DNA from: CBDDIP01 sp965279405 | Lineage (GTDB): Bacteria; Actinomycetota; Acidimicrobiia; Acidimicrobiales; Ilumatobacteraceae | Direction: 5' to 3' | Length of the DNA: 64,000 nt | Assembly (NCBI GenBank): GCA_965279405.1 | Contig: OZ257157.1 | Coordinates: 4,526,001 to 4,590,000, forward strand | Shown here: one piece after another, positions 9,270 through 17,345 of the stretch | Layout of the letters: each line of letters opens with the position of its first letter | Position numbering within the stretch: position 1 is the first letter of the stretch | Program-made: the position numbers and the translations under genes | The notes under the pieces: model-generated | Databases searched by the model: none | What the model was told of the DNA's origin: nothing | Seen by the model: the letters and a program-made list of their open reading frames with translations, nothing else

Positions 9270-9814
9270 CGACGTGCCGCTTCCAACGAGGCCGCCAACC
9301 TGCGCCGCATCGGCGCCGCGGCGAGGTGACAGAGGGCGAGCGCGGCTGCGTCCGCGGCATCGGCCGGCTTCGGCGGTGCGGCGAGGCCGAGGCGCGACTG
9401 CACCATCCGCTGCACCTGCGCCTTGTCGGCGCCACCCCATCCGGCCACGGTGTCTTTCACCTGGCTCGGGGTGTACTGCGCCACTTCGCAACCCGCGGCA
9501 GCGGCTTGCGCCAGCGCCAGCCCGCTGGCCTGGCCGACGCTCATCGCCGTGCGCACGTTGTTCTGGAAGAACACCTGCTCGACGGCCACCGCATCCGGGC
9601 GGTACTGCGTCAGCAGCGCGGCGAGCTCCGCCGAGAGATCGGCGAGGCGCTGCGGCAAGGCCATCGTCGGCGGCGTGCGGATGACGCCCATGGCCACCGC
9701 GGTGACCTTGCTGCCCACCGCCGCCAGCACCGCGTACCCGCACCGCGTCAGCCCCGGATCGATCCCCAAGACGGTGATGGACGACGACCCGGTCACGAAC
9801 ACGCGTACGACCAT
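9266..9814 (-). CDS. ruvC: crossover junction endodeoxyribonuclease RuvC
   Basis: Holliday junction resolvase with an RNase H fold. With the start at ATG 9814 the product has 182 residues, with metal-binding acidic residues D19 (GIDPG), E79 (VEQVFF) and D152/D155 (ADAADAAA). An ATG at 9853 would add 13 residues. 9814 was preferred because it leaves a shorter N-terminus before the VLGIDPG strand, but even this is longer than usual, and a GTG or TTG closer to the strand is possible. First gene of ruvCAB. Confidence 0.92.
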   Translation of the reverse strand: MVVRVFVTGSSSITVLGIDPGLTRCGYAVLAAVGSKVTAVAMGVIRTPPTMALPQRLADLSAELAALLTQYRPDAVAVEQVFFQNNVRTAMSVGQASGLALAQAAAAGCEVAQYTPSQVKDTVAGWGGADKAQVQRMVQSRLGLAAPPKPADAADAAALALCHLAAAPMRRRLAASLEAARR

Positions 9815-9863
9815 AGCCCGCCGCTCTCGGCAGGACGCGGCATGTTGCGCCATGTGAGGTGGT

Positions 9864-9941
9864 CGAGTGCGGGCACTCGCGCTCGTCGGGCCAGTCGAGG
9901 AGCTGAGCGCCCCTCAGGGGCGCTCCCGTACTCGATTGGCC
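9864..9941. terminator. Structured intergenic region with nested hairpins
   Basis: Between ruvC and the Nudix gene lie a 7-bp stem (9864-9870 with 9873-9879) and a large stem pairing 9889-9899 with 9931-9941 (11 bp including one G-U pair). The large stem encloses a perfect 9-bp stem GAGCGCCCC/GGGGCGCTC (9905-9913 with 9917-9925, 3-base loop). No clear T-run follows on the minus strand. It most likely ends Nudix transcription or is a stable RNA structure in the ruvC leader. Confidence 0.55.
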
Positions 9942-9977
9942 GGCGGCACGTGGGTCCTCGGCTCCAAGAGGAACGAT

Positions 9978-10439
9978 TCAGCGCTCGAGGTAGGTGGGGT
10001 GGCCGGCATCGTGCGCGTCGATGGCGGCGAGCAACCGGGTGACGAGGACGGCCGGCAGGTGGCGGTGGAGGTCCGACGGCGCGACGAACGCCGCTTCGCT
10101 GAGCTCGTCGGCCGGCAGGACGTAGTCGCCGGCGGGGGTGTCGCTGCGTCCGCCGTCGAAGACGAACATGATCCCGTCGCGACCCGTCGGGCCGACGGAG
10201 TAGTGCACACAGAGCAGGTCACCGACGCCGATCTCGGAGCCGAGCTCCTCGAGTGCCTCGCGACGCGCTGCCTCGCGCGGTGATTCGCCGGGTTCGACGA
10301 GTCCGCCCGGCACCTCCCACCCGGCCTTGTACGTCGGCTTGACGATCAGCACGCGACCCGCCGGGTCGCGGATCAGCAGCCCCGCGCCGACGAGCTTCGA
10401 CGGCAACGAGCTCGGATCGAACGGCACCTCAGCATCCAC
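9978..10439 (-). CDS. Nudix hydrolase
   Basis: Hydrolase of nucleoside diphosphates linked to another group, 153 residues. The Nudix box fits GX5EX7REUXEEXGU at residues 46-68 (G46, E52, R60-E61, E64-E65, G67). A Pro-Gly-Gly pair precedes the box and VKPTYKAGWEVPGG matches the ADP-ribose/NTP-type subfamily. The substrate cannot be named from sequence. Mycobacteria also carry a Nudix gene in the pimA-pdxS neighbourhood, so the position may be ancestral. Flanked by hairpins on both sides, so probably its own transcript. Confidence 0.9.
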   Translation of the reverse strand: MDAEVPFDPSSLPSKLVGAGLLIRDPAGRVLIVKPTYKAGWEVPGGLVEPGESPREAARREALEELGSEIGVGDLLCVHYSVGPTGRDGIMFVFDGGRSDTPAGDYVLPADELSEAAFVAPSDLHRHLPAVLVTRLLAAIDAHDAGHPTYLER

Positions 10440-10497
10440 AGAACGAGCCTTGCATCCCGGGAACGCCCGCAGGCGCCGTCACGGCGCGACGCCCGAA

Positions 10498-10550
10498 GCG
10501 AAAGACAACTGGGCGGCCTGATGACCGGATCCGGCGACGTGGCCGCCCAG
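10498..10550 (-). terminator. Rho-independent terminator after the peroxiredoxin gene
   Basis: Perfect 10-bp stem CTGGGCGGCC/GGCCGCCCAG (10509-10518 with 10541-10550), 22-base loop containing the palindrome CCGGATCCGG. Read on the minus strand it is followed by TTGTCTTTCG. It lies 28 bases past the peroxiredoxin stop, so it would end the pdxS-pdxT-yebC-peroxiredoxin transcript. Confidence 0.7.
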
Positions 10551-10577
10551 AACGGGTGCCCGCGGGCCGACCGGGAC

Positions 10578-11030
10578 CTACTTCAGGGTCTTGAGGACGT
10601 CGGTCAGCTCGGAGACGGGGCGGTAGGTCAGGCCGGCGATGGCCCGGTGGGCGTAGCGGATGACCCCCGCGCCATCGATGATGAACACGCTGCGCCGCGG
10701 GAACCCGAGCGGGCCGAGGGTGCCGTACAACCCGGCGACGGCCTTGTCGGTGTCGGCCAGCAGCGGGAACTGGAAGCCGTGCTTGCCGGAGAACTTCTCG
10801 TGGCTCTCGATGCTCTGCGCGGAGATGCCGAGCACCTGCGCGTCCAGCGCTGCGAACTCGTCGAGCCCGTCGTTGTAGCTGTTCAGCTGCTTGGTGCAGA
10901 CCGGGGTGTCGTCACCCGGGTAGAAGACGAGCACGACCGGCTTGCCACGGAGGTCCTGCAGCGAGACGGTGCCGCCGCCGGTGCTCGGCAGGGTGAACGA
11001 CGGCGCCTGATCGCCGGTGCCGACGCTCAT
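10578..11030 (-). CDS. bcp: peroxiredoxin, AhpC/TSA family (Bcp-like)
   Basis: Thiol peroxidase that reduces hydrogen peroxide and organic peroxides. The 150-residue product has the thioredoxin-like fold opening GDQAPSFTLPSTGGG, the peroxidatic Cys C45 in DDTPVCTKQ, and the FIIDGAGVIRYAHRA strand. C45 is the only cysteine, so there is no resolving Cys inside the chain. It must be a 1-Cys enzyme relying on an external thiol such as thioredoxin or mycothiol (inference). The ATG at 11030 overlaps the yebC stop (ATGA). Confidence 0.9.
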   Translation of the reverse strand: MSVGTGDQAPSFTLPSTGGGTVSLQDLRGKPVVLVFYPGDDTPVCTKQLNSYNDGLDEFAALDAQVLGISAQSIESHEKFSGKHGFQFPLLADTDKAVAGLYGTLGPLGFPRRSVFIIDGAGVIRYAHRAIAGLTYRPVSELTDVLKTLK

Positions 11031-11773
11031 TCGCTGATCGATTCCATGAGCTCGTCGCTGATGTCGAAGTTCCCGTACACGTCTTGCACGTCGTCGTTGT
11101 CCTCCAGGGCATCGATGATGCGCAGGATCTTACGGGCGTCGGACGGATCGGTGACCTCCACCGAGATGCTCGCCACCATCGTGCTCTCGGCCGACTCGAC
11201 CGTGAACCCGGCGGCCTGCAACGCGTCGCGCACGTCGTAGACGATCGACGGCTCGCTCAGCACCCGCCAGCCCTCGCCGTCGGCCGACACGTCTTCGGCG
11301 CCGGCCTCGAGCGCGGCCATCATCACCGAGTCCTCGTCGCCACCGGCGATGTGGATCACGCCACGGCGGCTGAACTGCCAACCGACCGCGCCCGGCTCGG
11401 CCATCGTGCCGCCGATCTTGCTGAACACGTTGCGCACCTCCGCGCCGGTGCGGTTGCGGTTGTCGGTGAGCGCGTCGATCAGCAGCGCCACCCCGCCCGG
11501 CGCGTAGCCCTCGTAGGTCAGCGCCTCGTAGGTGCCGCCGTCGTCGGCGCCGGTGCCGCGCTTGACGGCGCGGTCGATGGCGTCGTTGGTCATCTGCGCG
11601 GCCTTCGCCTTCAGCATCACCGTGCGCAGCTGCGCGTTGCTCGACGAGTCGCCGCCGCCGTCACGGGCGGCAACCTCGATCTGCCGCGCGATCTTGGCGA
11701 ACAGCTTGCCGCGCGCCTTGTCGGCGGCGCCCTTCTTGTGCTTGATGGTTGCCCATTTGGAGTGGCCGGACAT
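11027..11773 (-). CDS. yebC: YebC/TACO1 family regulator
   Basis: Conserved bacterial protein of 248 residues. Family members have been described as DNA-binding regulators (including of ruvC) and as translation factors that help ribosomes through difficult motifs. The N-terminus MSGHSKWATIKHKKGAADKA is diagnostic, followed by RQIEVAARDGG and the central APGGVALLIDALTDNRNRT motif. Neighbours pdxT and ruvC match the common actinobacterial order. The gap to the pdxT stop is 3 bases. Confidence 0.94.
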   Translation of the reverse strand: MSGHSKWATIKHKKGAADKARGKLFAKIARQIEVAARDGGGDSSSNAQLRTVMLKAKAAQMTNDAIDRAVKRGTGADDGGTYEALTYEGYAPGGVALLIDALTDNRNRTGAEVRNVFSKIGGTMAEPGAVGWQFSRRGVIHIAGGDEDSVMMAALEAGAEDVSADGEGWRVLSEPSIVYDVRDALQAAGFTVESAESTMVASISVEVTDPSDARKILRIIDALEDNDDVQDVYGNFDISDELMESISE

Positions 11774-11776
11774 GTC

Positions 11777-12376
11777 TCACATCTCCTTGATGCGTTGCAG
11801 GAACAGCGCGTGCAAGCGCGCGTCCGCGGTGAGCTCTGGGTGGAACGATGCCACGGTGACGGTGCCCTGTCGCGCCAACACCGGGACGCCCTCGTGCGCG
11901 GCGAGCACCTCGACCCCCGCGCCGACCGAGCGGACGAGCGGCGCGCGGATGAACACGGCGTGGAACGGCGCGTCGAGACCGGTCACGTCGATGTCGCTCT
12001 CGAAGCTGTCGATCTGCCGGCCGTACCCGTTGCGCTGCACCGACACGTCGATGGCGGCGAAGCTGCGCTGATCGGGACGACCGTCGGCGACGTCGGTCGC
12101 CAGCAGGATCATCCCGGCGCAGGTGCCGAACACGGGCATGCCACTCGTGATGCGTGCGGCGATCTCCTCGAACAACCCGCTGGTGTCGAGCAGGCGAGAC
12201 ATCGTCGTGCTCTCACCGCCGGGCATCACCAGCGCGTCGACCTCGGTCAGCTGCTCCGGCGTGCGGACCTGCCGGGTGGTGGCGCCCACCTCGGCGAGGG
12301 CGCGCTCATGCGCGGCGAAGGCTCCCTGCAGGGCGAGCACGCCGATCACCGGACCGCGAGTCACGGGCTGGTCCAC
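11777..12376 (-). CDS. pdxT: pyridoxal 5'-phosphate synthase glutaminase subunit
   Basis: Class I glutamine amidotransferase that supplies ammonia to PdxS for making PLP. The 199-residue product has the triad C86 (GTCAGM), H179 and E181 (HPE), plus the glutamine-binding MPGGEST at 51-57. The GTG at 12376 is taken as start because it places VIGVLALQGAF at the expected distance. It follows pdxS directly in the same transcript. Confidence 0.95.
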   Translation of the reverse strand: MDQPVTRGPVIGVLALQGAFAAHERALAEVGATTRQVRTPEQLTEVDALVMPGGESTTMSRLLDTSGLFEEIAARITSGMPVFGTCAGMILLATDVADGRPDQRSFAAIDVSVQRNGYGRQIDSFESDIDVTGLDAPFHAVFIRAPLVRSVGAGVEVLAAHEGVPVLARQGTVTVASFHPELTADARLHALFLQRIKEM

Positions 12377-12409
12377 CTGGGGGCTGCCCAGGAACGCGGG
12401 ACAACGAGC

Positions 12410-13309
12410 TCACCAACCCCGCTCTGCGTAGCGCTGGTTGATCTCGTCCATGGCGATGCCGGTCATCGGGGCGCCGAGCCCGCGGCTGACCTTGGCCAGG
12501 ATGTGCGCGTCACGGAAGTGGGTGGTGGCCTCGACGATGGCCTTCGCCCGCGGCGACGGATCGTCGCTCTTGAAGATGCCGGAACCGACGAACACGGCTT
12601 CCGCGCCGAGCTGCATGGCCAGCGCGGCGTCGGCCGGGGTGGCGATGCCACCGGCGCAGAACAGCGGGACGGGCAGCACGCCGGTCTCGGCGATCTCCTG
12701 CACGAGCGGCAGCGGCGCTTGCAGCTGCTTGGCCCAGTTGAACAGCTCGGCCGAATCGGCCTGGGTGATCTTGCGGATGTCGCCGAGGATGTTGCGCAGG
12801 TGGCGCACGGCTTCGACGATGTTGCCGGTGCCGGCCTCACCCTTGGAGCGGATCATGCACGCGCCCTCGCTGATGCGACGCAGCGCCTCGCCGAGGTTGG
12901 TGGCACCGCACACGAACGGCACGGTGAAGGCGAACTTGTCGATGTGGTGTGTCTCGTCGGCCGGGGTGAGCACTTCGCTCTCGTCGACGTAGTCGACGCC
13001 CAGGGCCTCGAGGATCTGCGCCTCGACGAAGTGGCCGATGCGGGCCTTGGCCATCACCGGGATGGTGACGATGGCCTTGATGCCCTCGATCATCTCCGGG
13101 TCGCTCATGCGGGCCACGCCGCCGTCGCGGCGGATGTCGGCGGGCACGCGCTCCAGCGCCATGACCGCGCATGCGCCTGCGTCCTCGGCGATCTTGGCCT
13201 GCTCGGGCGTGACGACGTCCATGATGACGCCGCCCTTCAACATCTCGGCGAGGCCACGCTTCACCTGGTAGGTGCCGGTGACGCGCGACGTGGGCGACTG
13301 CGAGCTCAT
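12410..13309 (-). CDS. pdxS: pyridoxal 5'-phosphate synthase lyase subunit
   Basis: TIM-barrel synthase that builds PLP from ribose 5-phosphate, glyceraldehyde 3-phosphate and PdxT-derived ammonia. The 299-residue product carries D31 (GGVIMDVV), the Schiff-base Lys K88 (PVMAKARIGH), the second Lys in IRSKGEAGTGN and the phosphate loop GGIATPADAA. Length and sequence are typical. It is first in pdxS-pdxT-yebC-peroxiredoxin. Confidence 0.97.
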   Translation of the reverse strand: MSSQSPTSRVTGTYQVKRGLAEMLKGGVIMDVVTPEQAKIAEDAGACAVMALERVPADIRRDGGVARMSDPEMIEGIKAIVTIPVMAKARIGHFVEAQILEALGVDYVDESEVLTPADETHHIDKFAFTVPFVCGATNLGEALRRISEGACMIRSKGEAGTGNIVEAVRHLRNILGDIRKITQADSAELFNWAKQLQAPLPLVQEIAETGVLPVPLFCAGGIATPADAALAMQLGAEAVFVGSGIFKSDDPSPRAKAIVEATTHFRDAHILAKVSRGLGAPMTGIAMDEINQRYAERGW

Positions 13310-13384
13310 GGACGCCAGCGTACCGCCGCCGCCGTGGCGGACCCAAGGAGTTCCGGCGCCGCTCCGCGCTGGCGTGCGGATGGC

Positions 13385-14497
13385 TCAGGAGTGGGGGGTG
13401 GCGTTGCCGTTCTCGGCCAGCTCGACCCAGGTGCGGCCGGGCGTCAGTTCGATGACGTTGCCGTCGGCGTCCTTCAGCGTGAACGGATCGAGGCGATCGG
13501 CCCGCTCCCACGTGCCGGTGACCATCGTGCCGCCGGTGAACACGATCACCTGGCCGGAGCCGAGCGTCTGCGCCTCCGGGCTGTTGCCGTCGGCGGGGCT
13601 CGGCCGGTAGTCGACGACGAGGACGATGACGTTGCTGGTGCTGAGCTGGTTGCCGGTGAGCGAGTCCTTGTGCACCTTGCCCTCGGACGTGCGCAGGTAC
13701 GTGCCCGACGCCGCGTCGAACGTCCAGTCCATCTTGAAGCCGCCCATCACCAGCGACACCCCGGTGGACGGCGCGCCCGTCGGGGCGGCGCCGTCGGCGC
13801 GGTAGCTGAACTGCGCTGCGGGCGGCCCGTGGAAGATCGGGTTCAGCGACCACAACCCGGTGGTCTGGGCATAGAGGTTGTGTGGCGCCTCGTGCACGTT
13901 GGACCGGAAGAACCCGGCCTGCTTCTGGATCTTCGTGTTCAGGTTGCTCAGGCTGAACAGGTCGCTGGCGGCGATGGCCGCGGTGACCCGTCCGTTGCCG
14001 CCGCTCCAGGCGAACAGCGGCTTGTTCAACGAGCCGAGCAGGGCGATGTCCTGGGTGCGACCGGAGCGGATCGGCCCGACCGGGTCGGCTCCCTGGCTCT
14101 GGAACACGGCGGCGAAGCGCGTGCCGACCTCGACGATCTCCTCGTACACGAGGTCGGCTTCGTTCAAGCCGCTCTGCGGTCGCGCTCCGGCGTTGTTGTC
14201 GATCTTGACGACGAGCGCCGGGTGCTGCGCCGCGGCCTCATCGGTGACCGGCAACCCGGTCAGCGGGTACACGGGCCCGGCCGGCACGGTGGTCGTGGTT
14301 GCATCCGTGGCCGGCGTCGTGTCCACCGACGGTGCCGTCCCCGGCGTCGTGCCGACCGGCGGGATGGTTGCCGGCGTCGTCGCAGCGATCGTCGAGTCGG
14401 CCGACGAGCCGCCGTCGGAGCTGCACGCGGCGACGCCGAGCGAGGCAACGAGCAGCAGCGCCAGCGACGCGCGCGTGTGGGTTCGGGTGGCGGACAT
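13385..14497 (-). CDS. DUF3048 (YerB-like) lipoprotein
   Basis: Predicted surface lipoprotein of 370 residues. The signal peptide ends in a lipobox with C25 (SLGVAAC), followed by a Thr/Pro-rich linker of about 60 residues. DUF3048 then begins at YPLTGLP and contains the typical VKIDNNAGARPQSGLNEADLVYEE and GPIRSGRTQD segments and a second domain near the C-terminus (GTYLRTSEGKVH). Function of the family is unknown. The ATG at 14497 is chosen because it starts the signal peptide. The frame upstream is not signal-like. Confidence 0.85.
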   Translation of the reverse strand: MSATRTHTRASLALLLVASLGVAACSSDGGSSADSTIAATTPATIPPVGTTPGTAPSVDTTPATDATTTTVPAGPVYPLTGLPVTDEAAAQHPALVVKIDNNAGARPQSGLNEADLVYEEIVEVGTRFAAVFQSQGADPVGPIRSGRTQDIALLGSLNKPLFAWSGGNGRVTAAIAASDLFSLSNLNTKIQKQAGFFRSNVHEAPHNLYAQTTGLWSLNPIFHGPPAAQFSYRADGAAPTGAPSTGVSLVMGGFKMDWTFDAASGTYLRTSEGKVHKDSLTGNQLSTSNVIVLVVDYRPSPADGNSPEAQTLGSGQVIVFTGGTMVTGTWERADRLDPFTLKDADGNVIELTPGRTWVELAENGNATPHS

Positions 14498-14514
14498 GGT
14501 GGGCAACCTCCGGG

Positions 14515-15420
14515 TCACAGCTCGCGGAGCAGCGCGATGCGCTCCTCGAGCGGGGGGTGGGTGTCGAACATCTTGTTCCAACGGCCCATCTTCCCGTCGT
14601 CACCCACGCCCGACATGGGCTGTTCGATCCACAGGTGCGCCGTTGCGGTGGACGCCGCGTGCGTGACCGTGGTGTCATCGCGCAGCTTCTCCAGCGCGCT
14701 GATCAGCCCCGGCGGGTAGCGCGTCATCTGGCATGCGCTGACGTCGGCAAGCGTCTCGCGCTTGCGGCTGACGGCGGCCTGCATCGCCTTGGCGATCAGC
14801 GGGGCGAAGATCAGCAGGACGAAGCCGAGGATGGCGATCGGGTTGCCGCCGTCTCGTTGGTCGCCGTCGCGGCGCACGCGGCCGCCGTTCCACCACATCA
14901 TCCGCACGGCGATGTTGGTGAGCAGCGCGACCGCACCGACGAGCGTGACTGCAAGCGTCGACACGAGGATGTCGTAGTTGCGGATGTGCGACAGCTCGTG
15001 GGCGATCACGCCTTCGAGCTCGACGCGGTTCATCTTCTGCAGCAGCCCGGTGGTGACGGCGATCGCCGCGTGCTTCGGGTTGCGGCCGGTGGCGAACGCG
15101 TTGGGTGCCGGATCGTCGACGATGTACACCCGCGGCTTGGGCAGGCCGCTGGCGATGCACAGCCCCTCGACGAGGTTGTGCAGTCGAGCGAACTCCTCCG
15201 GGTCGGCCGGCTTGGCACGGCTGACGGCGAGGGCGATCGAGTCGGCCTTCCAGTAGGAGGCGAAGGCCATCGCGCCCGACAGGACGAGGGCGATGATCGT
15301 GCCGACCGGGCCGGAGCCGATGAACGCGCCGAACGCTGCTCCCACGGCGGAGAGCAGCAGGACGAACCCGGCGATGAGGAGCGCGCTGCGACGCTTGTTT
15401 GCGCGAATCAGTTCGAACAT
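14515..15420 (-). CDS. htpX: membrane zinc metalloprotease HtpX
   Basis: M48-family membrane protease that removes misfolded membrane proteins. The 301-residue product has two N-terminal membrane segments (about 12-32 and 38-56), NAFATGR at 107-113, the zinc motif HELSH at 141-145 followed by IRNYD, two further hydrophobic segments, and the third ligand Glu in SRKRETLAD. The C-terminal THPPLEERI motif is typical. It follows lemA by 13 bases, a pairing seen in many bacteria. Confidence 0.94.
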   Translation of the reverse strand: MFELIRANKRRSALLIAGFVLLLSAVGAAFGAFIGSGPVGTIIALVLSGAMAFASYWKADSIALAVSRAKPADPEEFARLHNLVEGLCIASGLPKPRVYIVDDPAPNAFATGRNPKHAAIAVTTGLLQKMNRVELEGVIAHELSHIRNYDILVSTLAVTLVGAVALLTNIAVRMMWWNGGRVRRDGDQRDGGNPIAILGFVLLIFAPLIAKAMQAAVSRKRETLADVSACQMTRYPPGLISALEKLRDDTTVTHAASTATAHLWIEQPMSGVGDDGKMGRWNKMFDTHPPLEERIALLREL

Positions 15421-15433
15421 GGGCGAGCAGTGC

Positions 15434-15985
15434 TCAGAACTGCACCTTCGGCACTTCGCGGGACGCCTCGTCCGCCTCGAAGTACTCCCGCTTCTCGAAC
15501 TTCAGCGCACGGGCGTAGAAGACGGTCGGGAAGGCCTGCAGCTTGTTGTTGTAGCCGAGCACGGCGTCGTTGTAGAACTGCCTCGAGTAGGCAACGCGTC
15601 CTTCGGTGGCCGTCAGCTCCTCCTGCAGCGCGAGGAAGTTTTGGTTGGCCTTGAGGTCGGGGTAGGCCTCGCTCAGGGCGAACAGCTGGCGCAGCGCGCC
15701 GGAGATCTGGTTGCTGGCGTCGGCCTGCCCGGCCGGCGTCGACGGAGCGGCCATGGCGGCGTTGCGGGCACGGATGACGGCGTCGAGCGTCTCCTTCTCG
15801 TGCGCTGCGTAGGCCTTGACGGTCTCGACGAGGTTGGGGATGAGGTCGATGCGCCGCTTCAGCTGCACGTCGATCTGCGACCAGGCGTTCTCCACCTGGT
15901 TGCGGCGACGGATGAGACCGTTGTAGGCGGTGATGAGGTAGATGGCGATGATCGCCACCACCACGAGGAGGATGATCCAAACCAT
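15434..15985 (-). CDS. lemA: LemA family protein
   Basis: Small membrane-anchored protein of 183 residues with unknown biochemical role. One N-terminal membrane segment (3-20) is followed by YNGLIRRRNQVENAWSQIDVQLKRR, the LemA signature, and a helical domain containing LIPNLVETVKAYA. It lies directly upstream of htpX, and the two are probably cotranscribed and may act in membrane protein quality control (inference from neighbourhood). Confidence 0.93.
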   Translation of the reverse strand: MVWIILLVVVAIIAIYLITAYNGLIRRRNQVENAWSQIDVQLKRRIDLIPNLVETVKAYAAHEKETLDAVIRARNAAMAAPSTPAGQADASNQISGALRQLFALSEAYPDLKANQNFLALQEELTATEGRVAYSRQFYNDAVLGYNNKLQAFPTVFYARALKFEKREYFEADEASREVPKVQF

Positions 15986-16040
15986 GTGGCTTGCTCCGGT
16001 TTCGATGGGCGAGGGCCGCGCGCTCGTCGCTGCGGCCTGA

Positions 16041-17243
16041 TCAGGAGATCATACGGCGCAGTCGGCCACGCCAGCTCGATGCCTGCTCCGCGGCGCCGTC
16101 GTGCGACCCGGTCCGCTGGCCGGCTCGTTGGGCGCGTCGTTCGTCGGCCAGCAGCTGGAAGCGCTCGGCGTAGATGCCCGCCAAGGTGGTCATCGAGAAG
16201 TCCGCAGCACGCAGCTCACCTGCGGTTTCGATCCGTTCGGCGAGTGCCCGGTCGGTCAGCACCCGCTGCAGCGCGGCAGCCAGCGCCACCGGGTCGCCGG
16301 GCTCGACGAGCACCGAGTCGACCCCATCGGTGGCCACGTTGCGGTAGCCGTCGAGCCCGCTGGCGACGATCGCCGTGCCGGCCGCCATCGCCTCGATCAG
16401 CACCACCCCGAACGACTCACCGTGCAGCGACGGCGCGCAGAAGACGTCGGCGCCCTTCAGCCGAGCTCGCTTGTCGGCATCGGACAGGCGACCGAGCCAC
16501 TCGATGCGGGGGTCGCCGGCGAACTGGGCCCGCAGCCGCGCGCTGTCCGGCCCGTCGCTGCCGATCCACAGGCGCACGCCCTCGGGCAACGAGGCCATTG
16601 CCGTCAGCAGCACGTCCAGGCCCTTGCGCTCCTCGTGGCGCCCGCAGAAGAAGATCGTCGGGCCGTCGGTCGGATGCGCCGGCGAGTCGCGGTACGGCTG
16701 CAGCTCGACGCCGTTGAAGAGCACCTCGTACGGCATGTCGAAGAACTCGTCGAGCAGCAGGCCGGCGTCCTTGGAGACCACGAACGTCTGGTTGATGTTC
16801 GGCAGCGTCGGGCGGATCCCGTGCTTCAAGTAGCGGTAGCTGGCGCTCTCGCCGGCGGCGTGGAAGGTGGCGACGATCGGCGCCGGGTGGATCAGCGTGG
16901 CGGTCATCGTCGGGCCGGGCACGAACGGCTCGTGGATGTTCAGCACGTCGAACGCCTCGTCGTGCAGCGCCCGCATCGTGCGCAGCGCACAGGCCGGATC
17001 GGGCGCCAACGGAGCGACCGAGCCGTTGGCCGACGTCGGCAGGCTGTTGCCGAGCGAGGTCACGAACGTCGCCGGTGGCGGCCCGTCGCACGGTGCCAGC
17101 ACCCGCGCCTCGATCCCCGACCGGCGCAGCTCTCGCGCCAGACCCATCACCTGCGCCTGCACGCCGCCGGGCACCGACAGGCTGTACGGGCACACGAGGC
17201 CGACCCGAAGCAGAGGACCGGCCCGACGCACCACGCCGCGCAC
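16041..17243 (-). CDS. pimA: GT4 glycosyltransferase, PimA-like phosphatidylinositol mannosyltransferase
   Basis: GT-B fold glycosyltransferase of about 400 residues. The opening VGLVCPYSLSVPGGVQAQV matches PimA, which adds the first mannose to phosphatidylinositol on the inner membrane face. Later motifs also fit: VLFNGVE, FFCGRHEERKGLDVLL, and the donor-site segment CAPSLHGESFGVVLIEAMAAGT. In mycobacteria pimA lies near pdxS, as here, which supports the name. The start is uncertain: GTG codons at 17243, 17234 and 17231 are all in frame, and no strong ribosome-binding site separates them. Another GT4 role cannot be excluded. Confidence 0.78.
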   Translation of the reverse strand: MRGVVRRAGPLLRVGLVCPYSLSVPGGVQAQVMGLARELRRSGIEARVLAPCDGPPPATFVTSLGNSLPTSANGSVAPLAPDPACALRTMRALHDEAFDVLNIHEPFVPGPTMTATLIHPAPIVATFHAAGESASYRYLKHGIRPTLPNINQTFVVSKDAGLLLDEFFDMPYEVLFNGVELQPYRDSPAHPTDGPTIFFCGRHEERKGLDVLLTAMASLPEGVRLWIGSDGPDSARLRAQFAGDPRIEWLGRLSDADKRARLKGADVFCAPSLHGESFGVVLIEAMAAGTAIVASGLDGYRNVATDGVDSVLVEPGDPVALAAALQRVLTDRALAERIETAGELRAADFSMTTLAGIYAERFQLLADERRAQRAGQRTGSHDGAAEQASSWRGRLRRMIS

Positions 17244-17345
17244 GTTACCGGCACGGCGTGACCTGCTCCGACGCGACCACGTCGCATCTGGTCGGTCTGG
17301 AAGACTCCGGGAACCAGAGGGGGGCGGCGTGCGTCTGAAGGTTCT

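Noticed and set aside
10526..10535. Palindrome CCGGATCCGG as a regulator site
   Set aside because: It forms the loop of the terminator after the peroxiredoxin gene, so it needs no separate explanation.
11084..14719. A very long open frame on the plus strand across yebC, pdxT, pdxS and the DUF3048 gene
   Set aside because: It is antisense to four well-identified genes, has no recognisable domain, and its composition (Asp/Arg/His-rich) is typical of high-GC shadow frames.
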